Assembly (NCBI RefSeq): GCF_012926615.1
Contig: NZ_JABBNU010000006.1
Span: 248,001-312,000 of the forward strand
Length of the DNA: 64,000 nt
Reading direction: 5' to 3'
DNA from: Marinigracilibium pacificum
Lineage (GTDB): Bacteria; Bacteroidota; Bacteroidia; Cytophagales; Cyclobacteriaceae
How positions within the stretch are numbered: the first letter of the stretch is position 1; each line of letters starts with the position of its first letter. The position numbers were made by a program, and so were the translations under genes. This document shows positions 34,158 through 43,457 of this stretch, in pieces. A model generated the notes under the pieces. It had not been told where the DNA came from. It saw only the letters and a program-made list of their open reading frames with translations, and did not search any database.

Positions 34158-34395
34158 GATATAGGATTGTCGATGTAGATTAATAATTCTTTTACCGATA
34201 AAATGTTTATCAAAATGCGATAAGAAAATAATAATTGCAAGGGATTTTCTTTTGATTATAAATGTTAATCGAAACTAATTAGAAATTGAATTTGGTGGTG
34301 GTGAGAGAATAGGAGATGTAAATTTTTTTTTATTGAAATATTATCAGAGGGAAATCAATATTGACTGGGATGTAAATGGAGTTTGAATAGGATTT

Positions 34396-34430
34396 AAAAA
34401 ATACTGCCGGCATTTCTTAAACGCCGGCAG
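34396..34430 (-). terminator. Terminator after class II ribonucleotide reductase
   Basis: Minus-strand hairpin CTGCCGGC / GCCGGCAG (34423-34430 with 34404-34411), 11-nt loop, followed by TATTTTTT. It lies 7 nt beyond the nrdJ stop codon. The remaining ~240 bp up to the S9 peptidase start hold nothing I can identify. Confidence 0.88.
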
Positions 34431-34436
34431 AGATTG

Positions 34437-36989
34437 TTAACCACATTTACTATAACCACAGTTGTTACATAGCAAACACGACTCCTGATAACTCATTGCA
34501 GGAGATTTACAATTTGGACACACATTTTCTGTTGGCACTGTTCCATCTGGAATGAATTGAAGTAAGGCTCGCTTAACTCCATTTTTCCATGTATTTAAAG
34601 TTGGACCATCCAGATAGAGATCATCTATCATTTCTACGGCATATTTTAGAGGCATGCCGTGCCTAAGTACGCCACTAATAAGCTTGGCATAGTTCCAGTA
34701 TTCTTTGTTAAAAGTTCTTGAGAGTCCTTCGATTGTCACTTTGTATCCATCTGAATCAAGGTATTGAAAATCGTACCTGTTTTTACCGTTTTTTCCTTTT
34801 GCTTTAAGTACTTTTCCTTGTTTTACCTTGGAAAGTATGGAGAATGAATCATCAGCTTTACCAGTAAATATTTCATAAGGTTTGTTATTAAGTAGACCTA
34901 CTACTGCTACCCATTTTTCATCATTATTCATGAATTGAATAACTCTGGCATCAAGAGATATGGGTCTTTTTGGTGCGATTGTTTCCTGGAAATCAGTTAT
35001 TTTTTTACCTGGTTCACTTACTAATATTCCTGATCGGCTACCTTCTCTATAAACTGTGATTCCTTTACATCCTGCTTCCCACGCATCCATATAAAGTTCT
35101 GAAATAACCTCTTTTGAAGTGTCTTGCGGTAAATTGACCGTCACACTAATTGAATGATCAACCCACTTTTGGAGTTTTCCCTGTAATTTCACCTTTGCCT
35201 TATAATTAATGTGTTCACTACTCGATTGCTTGTAAGGAGAATTTTCGATTAGTTTATCAAGATCTTTAGGTTTTAGCTGGGCAATTTCTTCCTTAGTAAA
35301 ACCTTTGGTTGTAAGCCAGTCACGGAATTTATGGTGAATGATAGCAAACTCTTCATATTTGTCTCCATTTTCATCAGTGAAATATTGTTTACCGGGAGTC
35401 TCTACAGAATCATTTACTTTTTTTCTTCTCGTATAATATATACGGAATACCGGTTCTATACCTGAAGTGGTTTGTGTTAGTAAACTCGTCGATCCGGTTG
35501 GTGCTATGGTAAGCATGGCAATATTTCTTCTACCATACTCTTTCATCCTTTTGATTATATGTGGAGCTTCTTTTTCAATTCTTGCCAGGAAAGGATGGTC
35601 CTTTTCTTTTGATTCATTGTAAATCGGGAAGGCACCTCTTTGCTGAGCAAGCGATACTGAACTTGAATAGGCAGATACAGCCAGTGTTTTTTGCACCTTT
35701 TCAGCGATAATTATTGAAGCATCAGAACCATATTGGATGCCAAGTGCAGCAAGCATATCTCCTAATGCTGTAATTCCAAGCCCTGTTCTTCTTCCTTTTG
35801 AAGTTTTGTTTTTTATCTTTTCCCATAAATTCCGTTCCCTCAGTTTATATTGATTATCCTCCGGATCCATGTCAATCTTATGAAGAATTCTATCAATTTT
35901 TTCTAGTTCAAGATCGACAAGGTCATCCATTAATCTCAGTGCTTTCTTTACATGGTCTTCAAATAATTCAAAATCAAAGGAAGCTTCTTTGGTAAATGGT
36001 TTTTTAACATAGCTGAACAAGTTCATTGCCATCAATCGACAGCTATCATACGGACAAAGTGGGATTTCCCCACATGGGTTGGTCGAAGTGGTAGTAAAGC
36101 CTTCTTTGTTATAGCGGTCTGGTAGTGATTCTCTTTGTACCGTATCCCAGAAAATAACCCCAGGCTCTGCAGATTTCCATGCTCCTTCAATTATTTCCTC
36201 CCAAAGATCTTCCGCCTTGATTTTTTTGGTTATGAGCGGGGTTGATGAGTCTATCGGAAATCGTTGTTCATATTCACCATGATTTTTTACTGCTTGAACA
36301 AAAGCATCGTCAACTCTTAGCGAAATGTTGGCTCCTGTAACTGATGTTGTATCTCTTTTTGCCTTGGTAAAATCGAATGCATCAGGATGCCTGGAGGAGA
36401 CAGTTAGCATTAATGCTCCACGCCGACCTCCCTGGGCAACTTCTCTTGTCGAATTAGAAAAACGATTCATAAATGGAACAATTCCTGTTGCTGTTAATGC
36501 TGAGTTGTGCACTCTGCTTCCTTTGGGTCTGATTGTAGATAAGTCAAGGCCTACACCACCACGCCGTTTCATAAGCTGTACAAGTTCTTCGTCCATGCTC
36601 ATTACAGAACCATAAGAGTCAGCATTGTTTTCTACTCCGATTACAAAGCAATTCGACAATGAAGAAACCTGAAGCTTATTTCCAATACCTGCCATTGGGC
36701 TTCCTTGTGGAATGATATATTTGAAGTTTTTAAGCAGGTTATAAATTTCTTCTCTAGAAAGAGGTGATGGATAGTTTTTTTCAATTCTGGCAAATTCCTT
36801 TGCAATTCGTTTATGCATGTCATCGGGAGATTTTTCAAAGTACTTTCCAGATGTATTCTTTAATGCATATTTATTTTTCCAGACTTCCGCTGCTAGTGCG
36901 TCTCCTTTAAAATATTTAAAACTTGATTCGGAAACCTCATTTTCTGAAACAGTTTCGGGATGTTTTTTTATAGTTGTGGTAAGTGCCAT
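34437..36989 (-). CDS. nrdJ: Class II (adenosylcobalamin-dependent) ribonucleoside-diphosphate reductase
   Basis: 850 residues. Recognisable RNR elements are SNCFVIG (first redox Cys), MKRRGGVGLDLSTIRPKGS, the active-site NPCGEIPLCPYDSC with the radical-bearing Cys region, and the phosphate-binding TIAPTGSTSLL. The C-terminal zinc-ribbon/redox tail has four or more Cys (CPNCKSPAMSY, CLLCNNCGYSKCG), typical of the long B12-dependent NrdJ. It makes deoxyribonucleotides without oxygen-dependent radical formation, so the cell needs cobalamin. It is monocistronic with its own terminator. I looked for a cobalamin riboswitch upstream and did not find one. Confidence 0.94.
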   Translation of the reverse strand: MALTTTIKKHPETVSENEVSESSFKYFKGDALAAEVWKNKYALKNTSGKYFEKSPDDMHKRIAKEFARIEKNYPSPLSREEIYNLLKNFKYIIPQGSPMAGIGNKLQVSSLSNCFVIGVENNADSYGSVMSMDEELVQLMKRRGGVGLDLSTIRPKGSRVHNSALTATGIVPFMNRFSNSTREVAQGGRRGALMLTVSSRHPDAFDFTKAKRDTTSVTGANISLRVDDAFVQAVKNHGEYEQRFPIDSSTPLITKKIKAEDLWEEIIEGAWKSAEPGVIFWDTVQRESLPDRYNKEGFTTTSTNPCGEIPLCPYDSCRLMAMNLFSYVKKPFTKEASFDFELFEDHVKKALRLMDDLVDLELEKIDRILHKIDMDPEDNQYKLRERNLWEKIKNKTSKGRRTGLGITALGDMLAALGIQYGSDASIIIAEKVQKTLAVSAYSSSVSLAQQRGAFPIYNESKEKDHPFLARIEKEAPHIIKRMKEYGRRNIAMLTIAPTGSTSLLTQTTSGIEPVFRIYYTRRKKVNDSVETPGKQYFTDENGDKYEEFAIIHHKFRDWLTTKGFTKEEIAQLKPKDLDKLIENSPYKQSSSEHINYKAKVKLQGKLQKWVDHSISVTVNLPQDTSKEVISELYMDAWEAGCKGITVYREGSRSGILVSEPGKKITDFQETIAPKRPISLDARVIQFMNNDEKWVAVVGLLNNKPYEIFTGKADDSFSILSKVKQGKVLKAKGKNGKNRYDFQYLDSDGYKVTIEGLSRTFNKEYWNYAKLISGVLRHGMPLKYAVEMIDDLYLDGPTLNTWKNGVKRALLQFIPDGTVPTENVCPNCKSPAMSYQESCLLCNNCGYSKCG

Positions 36990-37250
36990 TTTTATGTATT
37001 TAACTCTTTAATTCTTGCGTTTTGTAGGCCTTGGCCAAGTACTAATCTTATTAACGAGTTAAATTTAGCAAGGTGTAATTTTCTATTATATGACCTGAAT
37101 CATATCATTTCAAATCATATTTCCTGATTAATAATTTGCCTTTTCAGAAAAGGTTTATGGTGATGGTTTTTAGTGAGGATTATCCCAAATATTGATTTTA
37201 GGGAAGCAAATTGAATAAAAAAATGATTGAGTTAATTTGATGAATTGTTT
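36990..37250 (-). promoter_or_regulatory. nrdJ upstream region with a dyad
   Basis: This intergenic stretch should contain the nrdJ promoter. The clearest element is an imperfect 20-bp dyad at 37025-37044 (TAGGCCTTGGCCAAGTACTA, 16 of 20 positions symmetric) about 36-55 bp before the start codon. It is a candidate operator. No NrdR-type paired boxes or B12 riboswitch are apparent. Confidence 0.35.
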
Positions 37251-37287
37251 TAAAAAAAAAAGGTGGAATTTTTAACGTCCCACCTTT
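37251..37287 (-). terminator. Terminator of the dab operon
   Basis: Minus-strand stem AAAGGTGG / CCACCTTT (37280-37287 with 37259-37266) with a 13-nt loop followed by a run of ten T. It lies 16 nt past the stop of the small third gene, showing that this gene belongs to the dab transcript. Confidence 0.88.
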
Positions 37288-37302
37288 CTAATATTTCAAA
37301 TA

Positions 37303-37620
37303 TCAAACAGCCATGGATTCTTCCATTTTGTGTTGTTCCTTCTTATTGGTTACTTTGATCTCCAGGTTAAAATTGATATCTATTTGAGAATCTTCATTGT
37401 CGAAGTTATCTAACAGTTCCTGAAGCTCTTTTTTTGCATCCTTCAGGTTTTTAATTTTTTGGGTACTTACACTGGAAGATGTTTCGTGATTTTGCACCCA
37501 ATCAGATAAAAATTGTCGTTTGTAATCCTGGATTTGATTTTTTATCAAATTTAATATCATAGTTTTTCCTGCCGGAATGTCTAATCCTTTTTCTTCAATG
37601 ATTACTGCTTTTTTGTTCAT
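37303..37620 (-). CDS. Small dab-operon protein, unknown
   Basis: 105 residues from the ATG at 37620, 10 nt after the dabA stop; a TTG at 37644 would overlap dabA and is less likely. It is soluble and highly charged. The opening MNKKAVIIEEKGLDIPAGK is followed by a central helix and an acidic/Lys-rich tail (KDAKKELQELLDNFDNEDSQ, NKKEQHKMEES). I recognise no family. Its tight position between dabA and the terminator argues for a role with the DAB complex, for example assembly or regulation. Confidence 0.65.
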   Translation of the reverse strand: MNKKAVIIEEKGLDIPAGKTMILNLIKNQIQDYKRQFLSDWVQNHETSSSVSTQKIKNLKDAKKELQELLDNFDNEDSQIDINFNLEIKVTNKKEQHKMEESMAV

Positions 37621-37630
37621 AAGAATTGAA

Positions 37631-40093
37631 TTATATAGGTTCAACTAAATATTCTGTTTTATTTATTTTTACTGCCTTATTTTCCTTGTAACTACTCCAT
37701 GTTAGATTACCGGTATATCGGTGGCTCAGGATACCATTTTGGTCCAGAATCTGAAGAGTCATCCATTCATTGTCGAATAGTTCTCTGATATTATCATGCT
37801 TCTTCAATATTTCGGTAATAGCCTCTTTTGGAGCTTCAATGATTACGTTTAGTCGTTGAGGTAAGTGCTGGTAATTATTCCCATCATGTATTGACTGAAG
37901 TGGAAGTCCAATCCTTAAGTCTCCTTTGGCTCCTTCCAGAACTCCCAATCCTCCTGTCACATTGTGCAAAGTTTTGTTTCCAGCACCCATACGCTTATTG
38001 TCAACCGTACTGGCGTAGTATTGAAGGTTTATCCAGTTCGTAACTACCATTGGAGCAGTCATAATTGTTTCAAGAACTTTAAACTGATGATCTGTCTGCC
38101 AATCGTAAGAGTGAAGAAATGCCCGACCATTCAGGTCCATGCCTTTAGTTCTCATTCGTGGCGCAATGATAAATGAGCTGCATCCTGCAAGTCCCCATTC
38201 TGGTCTTACCTGTGACCAATCGTTTGCCCTTTGCTTGATTTTTTCATCAACCTGCTTTTTATTAATGCCAAGTCTTGTCGATCGGTTTAATCGTGCATTC
38301 TTGCTAGCTTGTGATAATGATGATTTAATTGATTTTAATTCATTTTGATGTGACTCAGGTATAACTGAATCATCAATTATTGTGATTTCGTCAGTTGTAG
38401 TGTTATGTAAACAAGCAAGGAAATATGTGTCATCAGGAATGTTGATGTCATATTCTTTTAATGCAGAACGGATTGCCGGATCGTTAAGAATGAGTTGAGC
38501 CGTTAGGGCATTGATCTCTCCGGAATTTCCTCCGCATGCACCACAATCAAGTCCTGAAGCATGAGGATTGTTCACACTTGTAGAACCGTGACCTGTGATT
38601 AAAACAAAAGGAGCAAAGTGCCTTGTTATTCCCATTGCCGTTAGCGCTGATTTGGCCATTGTAACTCGGTCATTAAATGGTATTCCGCTGATGTCAAGCT
38701 TTCCTTGACCCGATAGAATGCTTCCGAATTCTTTCTGCTTTGGACTTTCGATAGGTTTAGTCCATCCAAACGAATCGCTAATCAACTTAGGTAAGTAATA
38801 AATTCCTAAAGGACTCACAAAGCTGAACGAAGAAACGGGTCCCGACTTGAATTTTGTCCATGCTTCTTCAAATTTGCCTGATATTTGTCTTGACTTTTTC
38901 TCTTTGGCCAGGTCATCTGAATTTACAGTTGTTTCACGAACAGTTGGTCCTGATGGAATTAGTACGGGGCATTGGTTTCTCCCATTTCTATGATTTATTG
39001 GTGAATATTTAATTGGGAAACCAAAAAATCCGGCAAATCCTACTGTCTCGATCTGGTCATTTACAGCTTCCAGATTTCTGCGGTAAACTTCCGACCTTAC
39101 ATCAATGCAAAATACCATCTGAGCTTTTGGACGCTGGAAAGTATGATTTTCTTTTGTCTCTGAATGAAGCTTGAATTTAGAAACTAATTGTTCCTCTAAT
39201 GCAAAATCGTAGGCATCTTGTAAGATTGATTTAGCGTTGAATATTTTACTGTTATCATTCTCATAATCAGATAGATTTAGGTTGTTCAAGTGCTTTTTCC
39301 AGCTAGACTCGATTTTATCAAACGATTTTAAGATTGCAGCTTCCCAGCTGACTAAAGTAGCTAAAAAGGCTTTCAGAAAATTGGTGTCACCACCATAAAG
39401 GTTGTTTTGCCAATCAACTCCTGAACAATATGATGACCAACCAATAAGTTTTAATAAAAGGGTATGGAGATAGGCCTCAGTATATTCTTCTGGTATCGCT
39501 ATCATGCGAAGTCCTTCCTGAATAGAAGTTTCGATATCTTCAGGTAAGCTCTTGACAGCATTCCTGAATCCTTTGAAACCCATAATTTCAGGAAGTAGGT
39601 CTACTTGTGCATTTTTCTTCCAGTTAGTAAACATTTCCTCTGAACCATTTTTAGATGATTCAGGATTTTTGAAATAGGTGGATATCCAGGAAGAAGTAAA
39701 CTCTATAAGAATTTTTGGCAAATCGATGTTATACTGATCCTTTGCCATATCAGATAATATCTTTAATGTAGGATTAGTTTTTTCCCTTTCTTCCAGTTTC
39801 TGAACTGAATTAATAAACTCTTTTACTGTTGTGTTTATGTTTTTCTTTTCTAACGCTTTTTTTAAGGCGTCTTCACTGATGTTGTTATTTTGATATTGTG
39901 CCAGATAAAATGTTATTGGCATATACATTTGAATATTTCCCCGGTCATTTAAGACTTTTGCAGCTTTATCAAATGAAAGGTCAGAAAGTCCTACATAAGG
40001 GTTGACTGCTACGCTGTTATCGAGTGGCCATGCCGGAGCGATACGCTTGCATGCCTTATTTATTAATCCTTCAAGTGTTTTTGAATACATCAT
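37631..40093 (-). CDS. dabA: DabA, inorganic carbon uptake protein (DUF2309)
   Basis: 820 residues, the DUF2309/DabA family. It carries the β-carbonic-anhydrase-like zinc site: FCIDVRSEVYRR with Cys and Asp near residues 329-331, LITGHGSTSVNNP with His near 500, and GLDCGACGGNSGE with Cys near 514. DabA is a cytoplasmic, membrane-associated subunit that converts CO2 to bicarbonate one way, driven by cation flux through DabB. The dabB gene is 17 nt upstream. An ATG one codon later is an alternative start. In a heterotroph the complex would supply bicarbonate for carboxylases. Confidence 0.93.
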   Translation of the reverse strand: MMYSKTLEGLINKACKRIAPAWPLDNSVAVNPYVGLSDLSFDKAAKVLNDRGNIQMYMPITFYLAQYQNNNISEDALKKALEKKNINTTVKEFINSVQKLEEREKTNPTLKILSDMAKDQYNIDLPKILIEFTSSWISTYFKNPESSKNGSEEMFTNWKKNAQVDLLPEIMGFKGFRNAVKSLPEDIETSIQEGLRMIAIPEEYTEAYLHTLLLKLIGWSSYCSGVDWQNNLYGGDTNFLKAFLATLVSWEAAILKSFDKIESSWKKHLNNLNLSDYENDNSKIFNAKSILQDAYDFALEEQLVSKFKLHSETKENHTFQRPKAQMVFCIDVRSEVYRRNLEAVNDQIETVGFAGFFGFPIKYSPINHRNGRNQCPVLIPSGPTVRETTVNSDDLAKEKKSRQISGKFEEAWTKFKSGPVSSFSFVSPLGIYYLPKLISDSFGWTKPIESPKQKEFGSILSGQGKLDISGIPFNDRVTMAKSALTAMGITRHFAPFVLITGHGSTSVNNPHASGLDCGACGGNSGEINALTAQLILNDPAIRSALKEYDINIPDDTYFLACLHNTTTDEITIIDDSVIPESHQNELKSIKSSLSQASKNARLNRSTRLGINKKQVDEKIKQRANDWSQVRPEWGLAGCSSFIIAPRMRTKGMDLNGRAFLHSYDWQTDHQFKVLETIMTAPMVVTNWINLQYYASTVDNKRMGAGNKTLHNVTGGLGVLEGAKGDLRIGLPLQSIHDGNNYQHLPQRLNVIIEAPKEAITEILKKHDNIRELFDNEWMTLQILDQNGILSHRYTGNLTWSSYKENKAVKINKTEYLVEPI

Positions 40094-40110
40094 ATTTTTT
40101 TGAAGTGTGA

Positions 40111-41676
40111 TTACCTATTTAATTGAGCGTTACCTGAATTAATTATTCGGTCAAAAAGTAGATGGAGGTAAAATCCATTTCTCCGGTATGTTTCCCATTT
40201 AATGGATGTGTCGTTGTTTTTGCCTTTGTTATATATCATGTAAAATATGGTGGTCACAAAAAACATCAACATGGCAATAGATATGATTTTAGTTGTGAAG
40301 TCTGGTGTTGATAAAACTGGTATTTGTGACTCAATCAGGTGACTGATTGCATTTTCAAAGATGAAAAATGATAGTAGAACGAAACCTGATATTATTATGC
40401 TACGCAGCGTGCTTCCCAGTCCATTTCTTACCGAAATAGTTTCCATTGTGAAATATGAAACTCCGGCAAGGATAATTATGCCCAGAATATTAAACTGGAA
40501 ATTCAGATGCGCGAACCCTCCCCAAAAATTGGCGATAGCTGTAAATATTAAACATGTGGTTATAAAGCCAGTCAGAGTATTCCAAAAGGTTGATGCAGGT
40601 TTTGCAGAATTTCTTAATTGATTTAGTCTGTACTTATCGATTGCACTTCCTGACGAAAGAAATGAATGTGCCTTATAAAATGAATGAGCTATGATATGAA
40701 GTAATGCTGCAGAGTAAAGACCTAACCCACAGATCATAAGGCTGAAGCCCATATGTCCTATGCTGGAATAGGCTAAACTGGTTTTGATTGCAGGCTGCGA
40801 TGGAAAAACAATCGTTCCATATAGCGCTGTGATCCCTCCGAAGACAAGTAAAACGACAGGAGCTGTGGTTAAATCCATTAAGAAGGCAAACCGAACAATC
40901 AAATATGGTCCTGCATTCAAAATTCCGGCATGAAGCAATGCTGAAACCGGTGTTGGAGCTTCCATTACATCCAAAATCCAACCGTGAAAAGGAATTTGAA
41001 CTGATTTGATGATTGCTGCCAGAACCAGAAAGAACGCTGAAAGTTCAAGGTATAGTGAAACGTGTTCCTTTGAGATTGCCTTAAGCGCATTGAAAATATC
41101 GCCTAAATTCGTGCTTCCAATCTCAAGATATAAAAATGATAATCCTCCCAGCAGGAATAGATCGCTAATTCGAGCAATTATGAATTTCTTTCTTACAACT
41201 ACCTTCGTTTCTTCTCTGTCATTGTAATAATTGATGAGTGATTGCAGACTAATGCTTGTGGCAACCCATGCAATGAAAAGGGTGATAATTGTTCCTGATA
41301 CTACCAGTATCTGAACCAATGCTACTGTTGTTAATAATCGTTTCAAAAATAGTGATTGACGATTGTCTCCATTCAAGTAATTCCTACTGAATTTGAACAC
41401 GATAAGTCCGATTATTGAGACCATGGAATAGATTGTTGTACTGACCGTGTCAAACCGCACTGCAATTATACTGGCATCTACCGCTGGAATTTTAGCTACC
41501 AGTTGACCTCCCATGACAAGGTAAATCAGTAATGACGCCGAGCTTAGAATTCCTATACCCAGAAGGGAACTTCCTGTGATAAATACAGGCTTTATACTGC
41601 TTTTACTTTTTATGAAAGTAGTCCCTAATAATGCTATCGGGATAAAAGCGGAAATGAATAAAAGTATATCAACCAT
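40111..41676 (-). CDS. dabB: DabB, NuoL-like cation-translocating subunit
   Basis: 521 residues with about 13 membrane helices. It is a relative of the complex I antiporter-like subunit NuoL: HGWILDVMEAPTPVSALLHAGILNAGPYL in the middle, then SLAYSSIGHMGFSLMICGLG. It is the first gene of the dabB-dabA-small protein operon, 82 bp from the divergent LysR gene. In the DAB complex it is thought to couple proton or sodium flux to CO2 hydration by DabA. It stands apart from any nuo genes, supporting DabB over NADH dehydrogenase. Confidence 0.92.
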   Translation of the reverse strand: MVDILLFISAFIPIALLGTTFIKSKSSIKPVFITGSSLLGIGILSSASLLIYLVMGGQLVAKIPAVDASIIAVRFDTVSTTIYSMVSIIGLIVFKFSRNYLNGDNRQSLFLKRLLTTVALVQILVVSGTIITLFIAWVATSISLQSLINYYNDREETKVVVRKKFIIARISDLFLLGGLSFLYLEIGSTNLGDIFNALKAISKEHVSLYLELSAFFLVLAAIIKSVQIPFHGWILDVMEAPTPVSALLHAGILNAGPYLIVRFAFLMDLTTAPVVLLVFGGITALYGTIVFPSQPAIKTSLAYSSIGHMGFSLMICGLGLYSAALLHIIAHSFYKAHSFLSSGSAIDKYRLNQLRNSAKPASTFWNTLTGFITTCLIFTAIANFWGGFAHLNFQFNILGIIILAGVSYFTMETISVRNGLGSTLRSIIISGFVLLSFFIFENAISHLIESQIPVLSTPDFTTKIISIAMLMFFVTTIFYMIYNKGKNNDTSIKWETYRRNGFYLHLLFDRIINSGNAQLNR

Positions 41677-41758
41677 TTCAATAATTTTTTTGCAAACATA
41701 ATTACCATAGTTGATAACTTTTTATATATATTTAAGATCATAATCATAATGAAGTTTT

Positions 41759-42658
41759 ATGAACTACACATTGAATCAGCTTAGAGTTTTTCATAAAGTG
41801 GTGGAAACCAAGAGTATAACCAGGGCTGCTGAAGAGCTGTTTATGACACAGCCAGCGGTGTCAATTCAGTTAAAAAATTTTCAGGATCAGTTTGATATTC
41901 CACTAACCGAGCTTAAAGGCAGGCGTATTCAGGTCACTGATTTTGGTTATGAAATTGCTGCGATAACTGAAAAAGCTCTCGAACAATTACTCAATTTGCA
42001 ATACAAAACCAAGGAGTATAAAGGGGTTGTAACAGGTAAATTAAGAATAGCTTCAGCATCGACGGGTAAATATGTGATCCCATATTTTTTATCCAAGTTT
42101 TTGGAAGACCACCCTGGGATAGATCTGGTATTGGATGTAACAAATAAATCTCAAGTGATTTCTGAACTGAAGAATAAGGAGATAGAATTTGCAGTTGTTT
42201 CAGTTTTGCCCGAGGATATAGATGTTGATATAGAAGAAGAAGTATTGATTGAAAATAAACTGTATTTGGTTAGTAAATCAGAATCAATGGTCAAATCAAA
42301 ACCGTTGATTTTCAGAGAGCCCGGGTCAGCAACCCGGAGAGAAATGGAAAATTATTTCCAGCACAAGTCAAACAGAGAGCGTGGTAGAATTGAGTTGACA
42401 TCTAATGAAGCCGTAAAACAAGCTGTAATAGCTGGAATAGGTAGTTCTATTTTGCCTTTAATAGGAATAAAGAATGAACTTGTAGATGGAACACTTAAAA
42501 TTATTGAAAGGAAAGGATTGCCTATCGTTACGACATGGCGAATCATCTGGCTGAAAAAAAAGCAATTAACTCCAGTGGCCGAAGCCTATTTAAAATTTCT
42601 TAGAGAAGAAAAAAATAAAATTCTTGAAGAAAGTTTTTCCTGGTATTTGAAAAATTGA
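41759..42658 (+). CDS. LysR family regulator (CbbR-like), divergent from dab operon
   Basis: 299 residues. An N-terminal helix-turn-helix (TLNQLRVFHKVVETKSITRAAEELFMTQPAVSIQLKN) leads into a LysR substrate-binding domain with the CbbR-like segment GKLRIASASTGKYVIPYFLSKF. It is divergent from dabB across only 82 bp, the classic arrangement for a LysR protein controlling its neighbour, so it probably senses inorganic-carbon status and activates dabBA. I could not place a clear T-N11-A operator in the short intergenic gap. Confidence 0.9.
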   Translation: MNYTLNQLRVFHKVVETKSITRAAEELFMTQPAVSIQLKNFQDQFDIPLTELKGRRIQVTDFGYEIAAITEKALEQLLNLQYKTKEYKGVVTGKLRIASASTGKYVIPYFLSKFLEDHPGIDLVLDVTNKSQVISELKNKEIEFAVVSVLPEDIDVDIEEEVLIENKLYLVSKSESMVKSKPLIFREPGSATRREMENYFQHKSNRERGRIELTSNEAVKQAVIAGIGSSILPLIGIKNELVDGTLKIIERKGLPIVTTWRIIWLKKKQLTPVAEAYLKFLREEKNKILEESFSWYLKN

Positions 42659-42683
42659 TTTATATCCTAACCAAGGACATAAA

Positions 42684-42711
42684 AAAAGCCCTTTCATCAG
42701 AAAGAGCTTTT
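42684..42711. terminator. Terminator shared by LysR gene and displaced tRNA 3' end
   Basis: 12-bp stem AAAAGCCCTTTC / GAAAGAGCTTTT (42684-42695 with 42700-42711, one G-U pair) with a 4-nt loop. It ends the LysR transcript on the plus strand. On the minus strand it directly follows a copy of the tRNA-Leu 3' end and has a T-run, as expected for a tRNA terminator. Confidence 0.8.
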
Positions 42712-42735
42712 AGTACCAAAGGAGGGAATCGAACC
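42708..42735 (-). repeat. Displaced 3' end of tRNA-Leu(CAA): 28-bp direct repeat, putative att site
   Basis: These 28 bp are identical to 43799-43826, which cover the acceptor 3' strand and T-loop of the intact tRNA-Leu(CAA). Beyond position 42735 the similarity fades (5' T-stem reads AAAGG, not GAGGG), and no D-arm or anticodon arm can be found, so this is not a functional tRNA. It is followed by its own terminator. A near-perfect dyad GGCAAACTAGTTAGCC lies 25 bp away at 42760-42775. The arrangement is what site-specific integration at a tRNA 3' end leaves behind. Confidence 0.8.
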
Positions 42736-42925
42736 TTTACATGGTGCATCGCTTTTTCAGGCAAACTAGTTAGCCTTTTGCTAATGATTAGGCCTAGACT
42801 TATACAGATTATGAAAATTATGATGAGACCTATGGGACATTCCAGGCAATGACTATTTAGGTAGGTGGGGTAATGAAATAAATAAAAATATAATTACCTT
42901 TAAGAAATAAATATTTAATGCGCGA

Positions 42926-43165
42926 ATGGATATACATTCTGTTAAAATCGATCTTATTCACTGGCTTACAGAGCTTCAGGACAAATCAATCTTAGAAAAG
43001 CTGCAAGTAATTAAAGAACAGCAAGAGAGTTCTTTTAAATTAACTTCATTACAGAAAAAGGAATTAGACGACAGGCTTAAAAAGTACGATGCAGAAGAAA
43101 TGAAATTTTCCTCCTGGGACAAAGTGAAAGAACGAATCAGGAAGCGCGCAAAAGATGACCTATAA
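42926..43165 (+). CDS. Addiction module antitoxin (RelB/ParD-like)
   Basis: 79 residues, all-helical and charged (MDIHSVKIDLIHWLTELQD, KKELDDRLKKYDAEEMKFSSWDKVKERIRKR). The C-terminal SSWDKVKERI segment is the toxin-wrapping motif typical of antitoxins paired with RelE/ParE toxins. It overlaps the toxin gene by 11 nt. It should bind and neutralise the toxin and repress its own promoter, which would lie in the ~60 bp upstream. Confidence 0.85.
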   Translation: MDIHSVKIDLIHWLTELQDKSILEKLQVIKEQQESSFKLTSLQKKELDDRLKKYDAEEMKFSSWDKVKERIRKRAKDDL

Positions 43166-43457
43166 TTATCGTTTATCCGAGGAAGCAGAATCGGATATTT
43201 ATGACTCATATCTTTGGTATGAAAAGCAGCAATCCGGTTTAGGAGAAAAATTTTTGAAAGTGCTGGATGAAGCTGAACAAGCAATTATCACTAATCCCAA
43301 TGCATATCAAATATTATATAAAAAGAAAATAAGAGCATTTGTTGTCAATCGTTTTCCTTACTTGATTTTATATATTGTAAATGGAAAAAATATTGATGTG
43401 ATATCAGTATTTAATACCAATCAACATGATGAGAAATGGAAAAAGCGTGTAGAATAA
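43155..43457 (+). CDS. RelE/ParE family toxin
   Basis: 100 residues of the ParE/RelE superfamily: RLSEEAESDIYDSYLWYEKQ at the start, GLGEKFLKVLDEAEQAIITNP in the middle, and the β-strand core VVNRFPYLILYIV followed by IDVISVFNTNQHDEKW. This subgroup includes ParE-like gyrase inhibitors and RelE-like mRNA interferases; the target cannot be told from sequence. It is translationally coupled to the antitoxin. The pair is the only intact content of the segment between the tRNA and its displaced 3' end. Confidence 0.88.
   Translation: MTYNYRLSEEAESDIYDSYLWYEKQQSGLGEKFLKVLDEAEQAIITNPNAYQILYKKKIRAFVVNRFPYLILYIVNGKNIDVISVFNTNQHDEKWKKRVE

Noticed and set aside
36990-37250. Cobalamin riboswitch upstream of the B12-dependent ribonucleotide reductase
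   Set aside because: No B12-box (GCCACTG-like) or the expected multi-helix structure could be found on the minus strand; only a short dyad is present.
40111-41676. Complex I subunit NuoL
   Set aside because: No other nuo or mrp genes are adjacent, and it is directly followed by dabA, so DabB is the better call.
42708-42790. Second functional tRNA-Leu gene
   Set aside because: Only the T-loop and acceptor 3' strand are present; the 5' T-stem is mismatched and no D-arm, anticodon arm or acceptor 5' strand exists.
42655-42852. A 65-codon plus-strand frame after the LysR gene
   Set aside because: It runs through a terminator and a displaced tRNA 3' end, overlaps the LysR stop, and has no protein-like composition.
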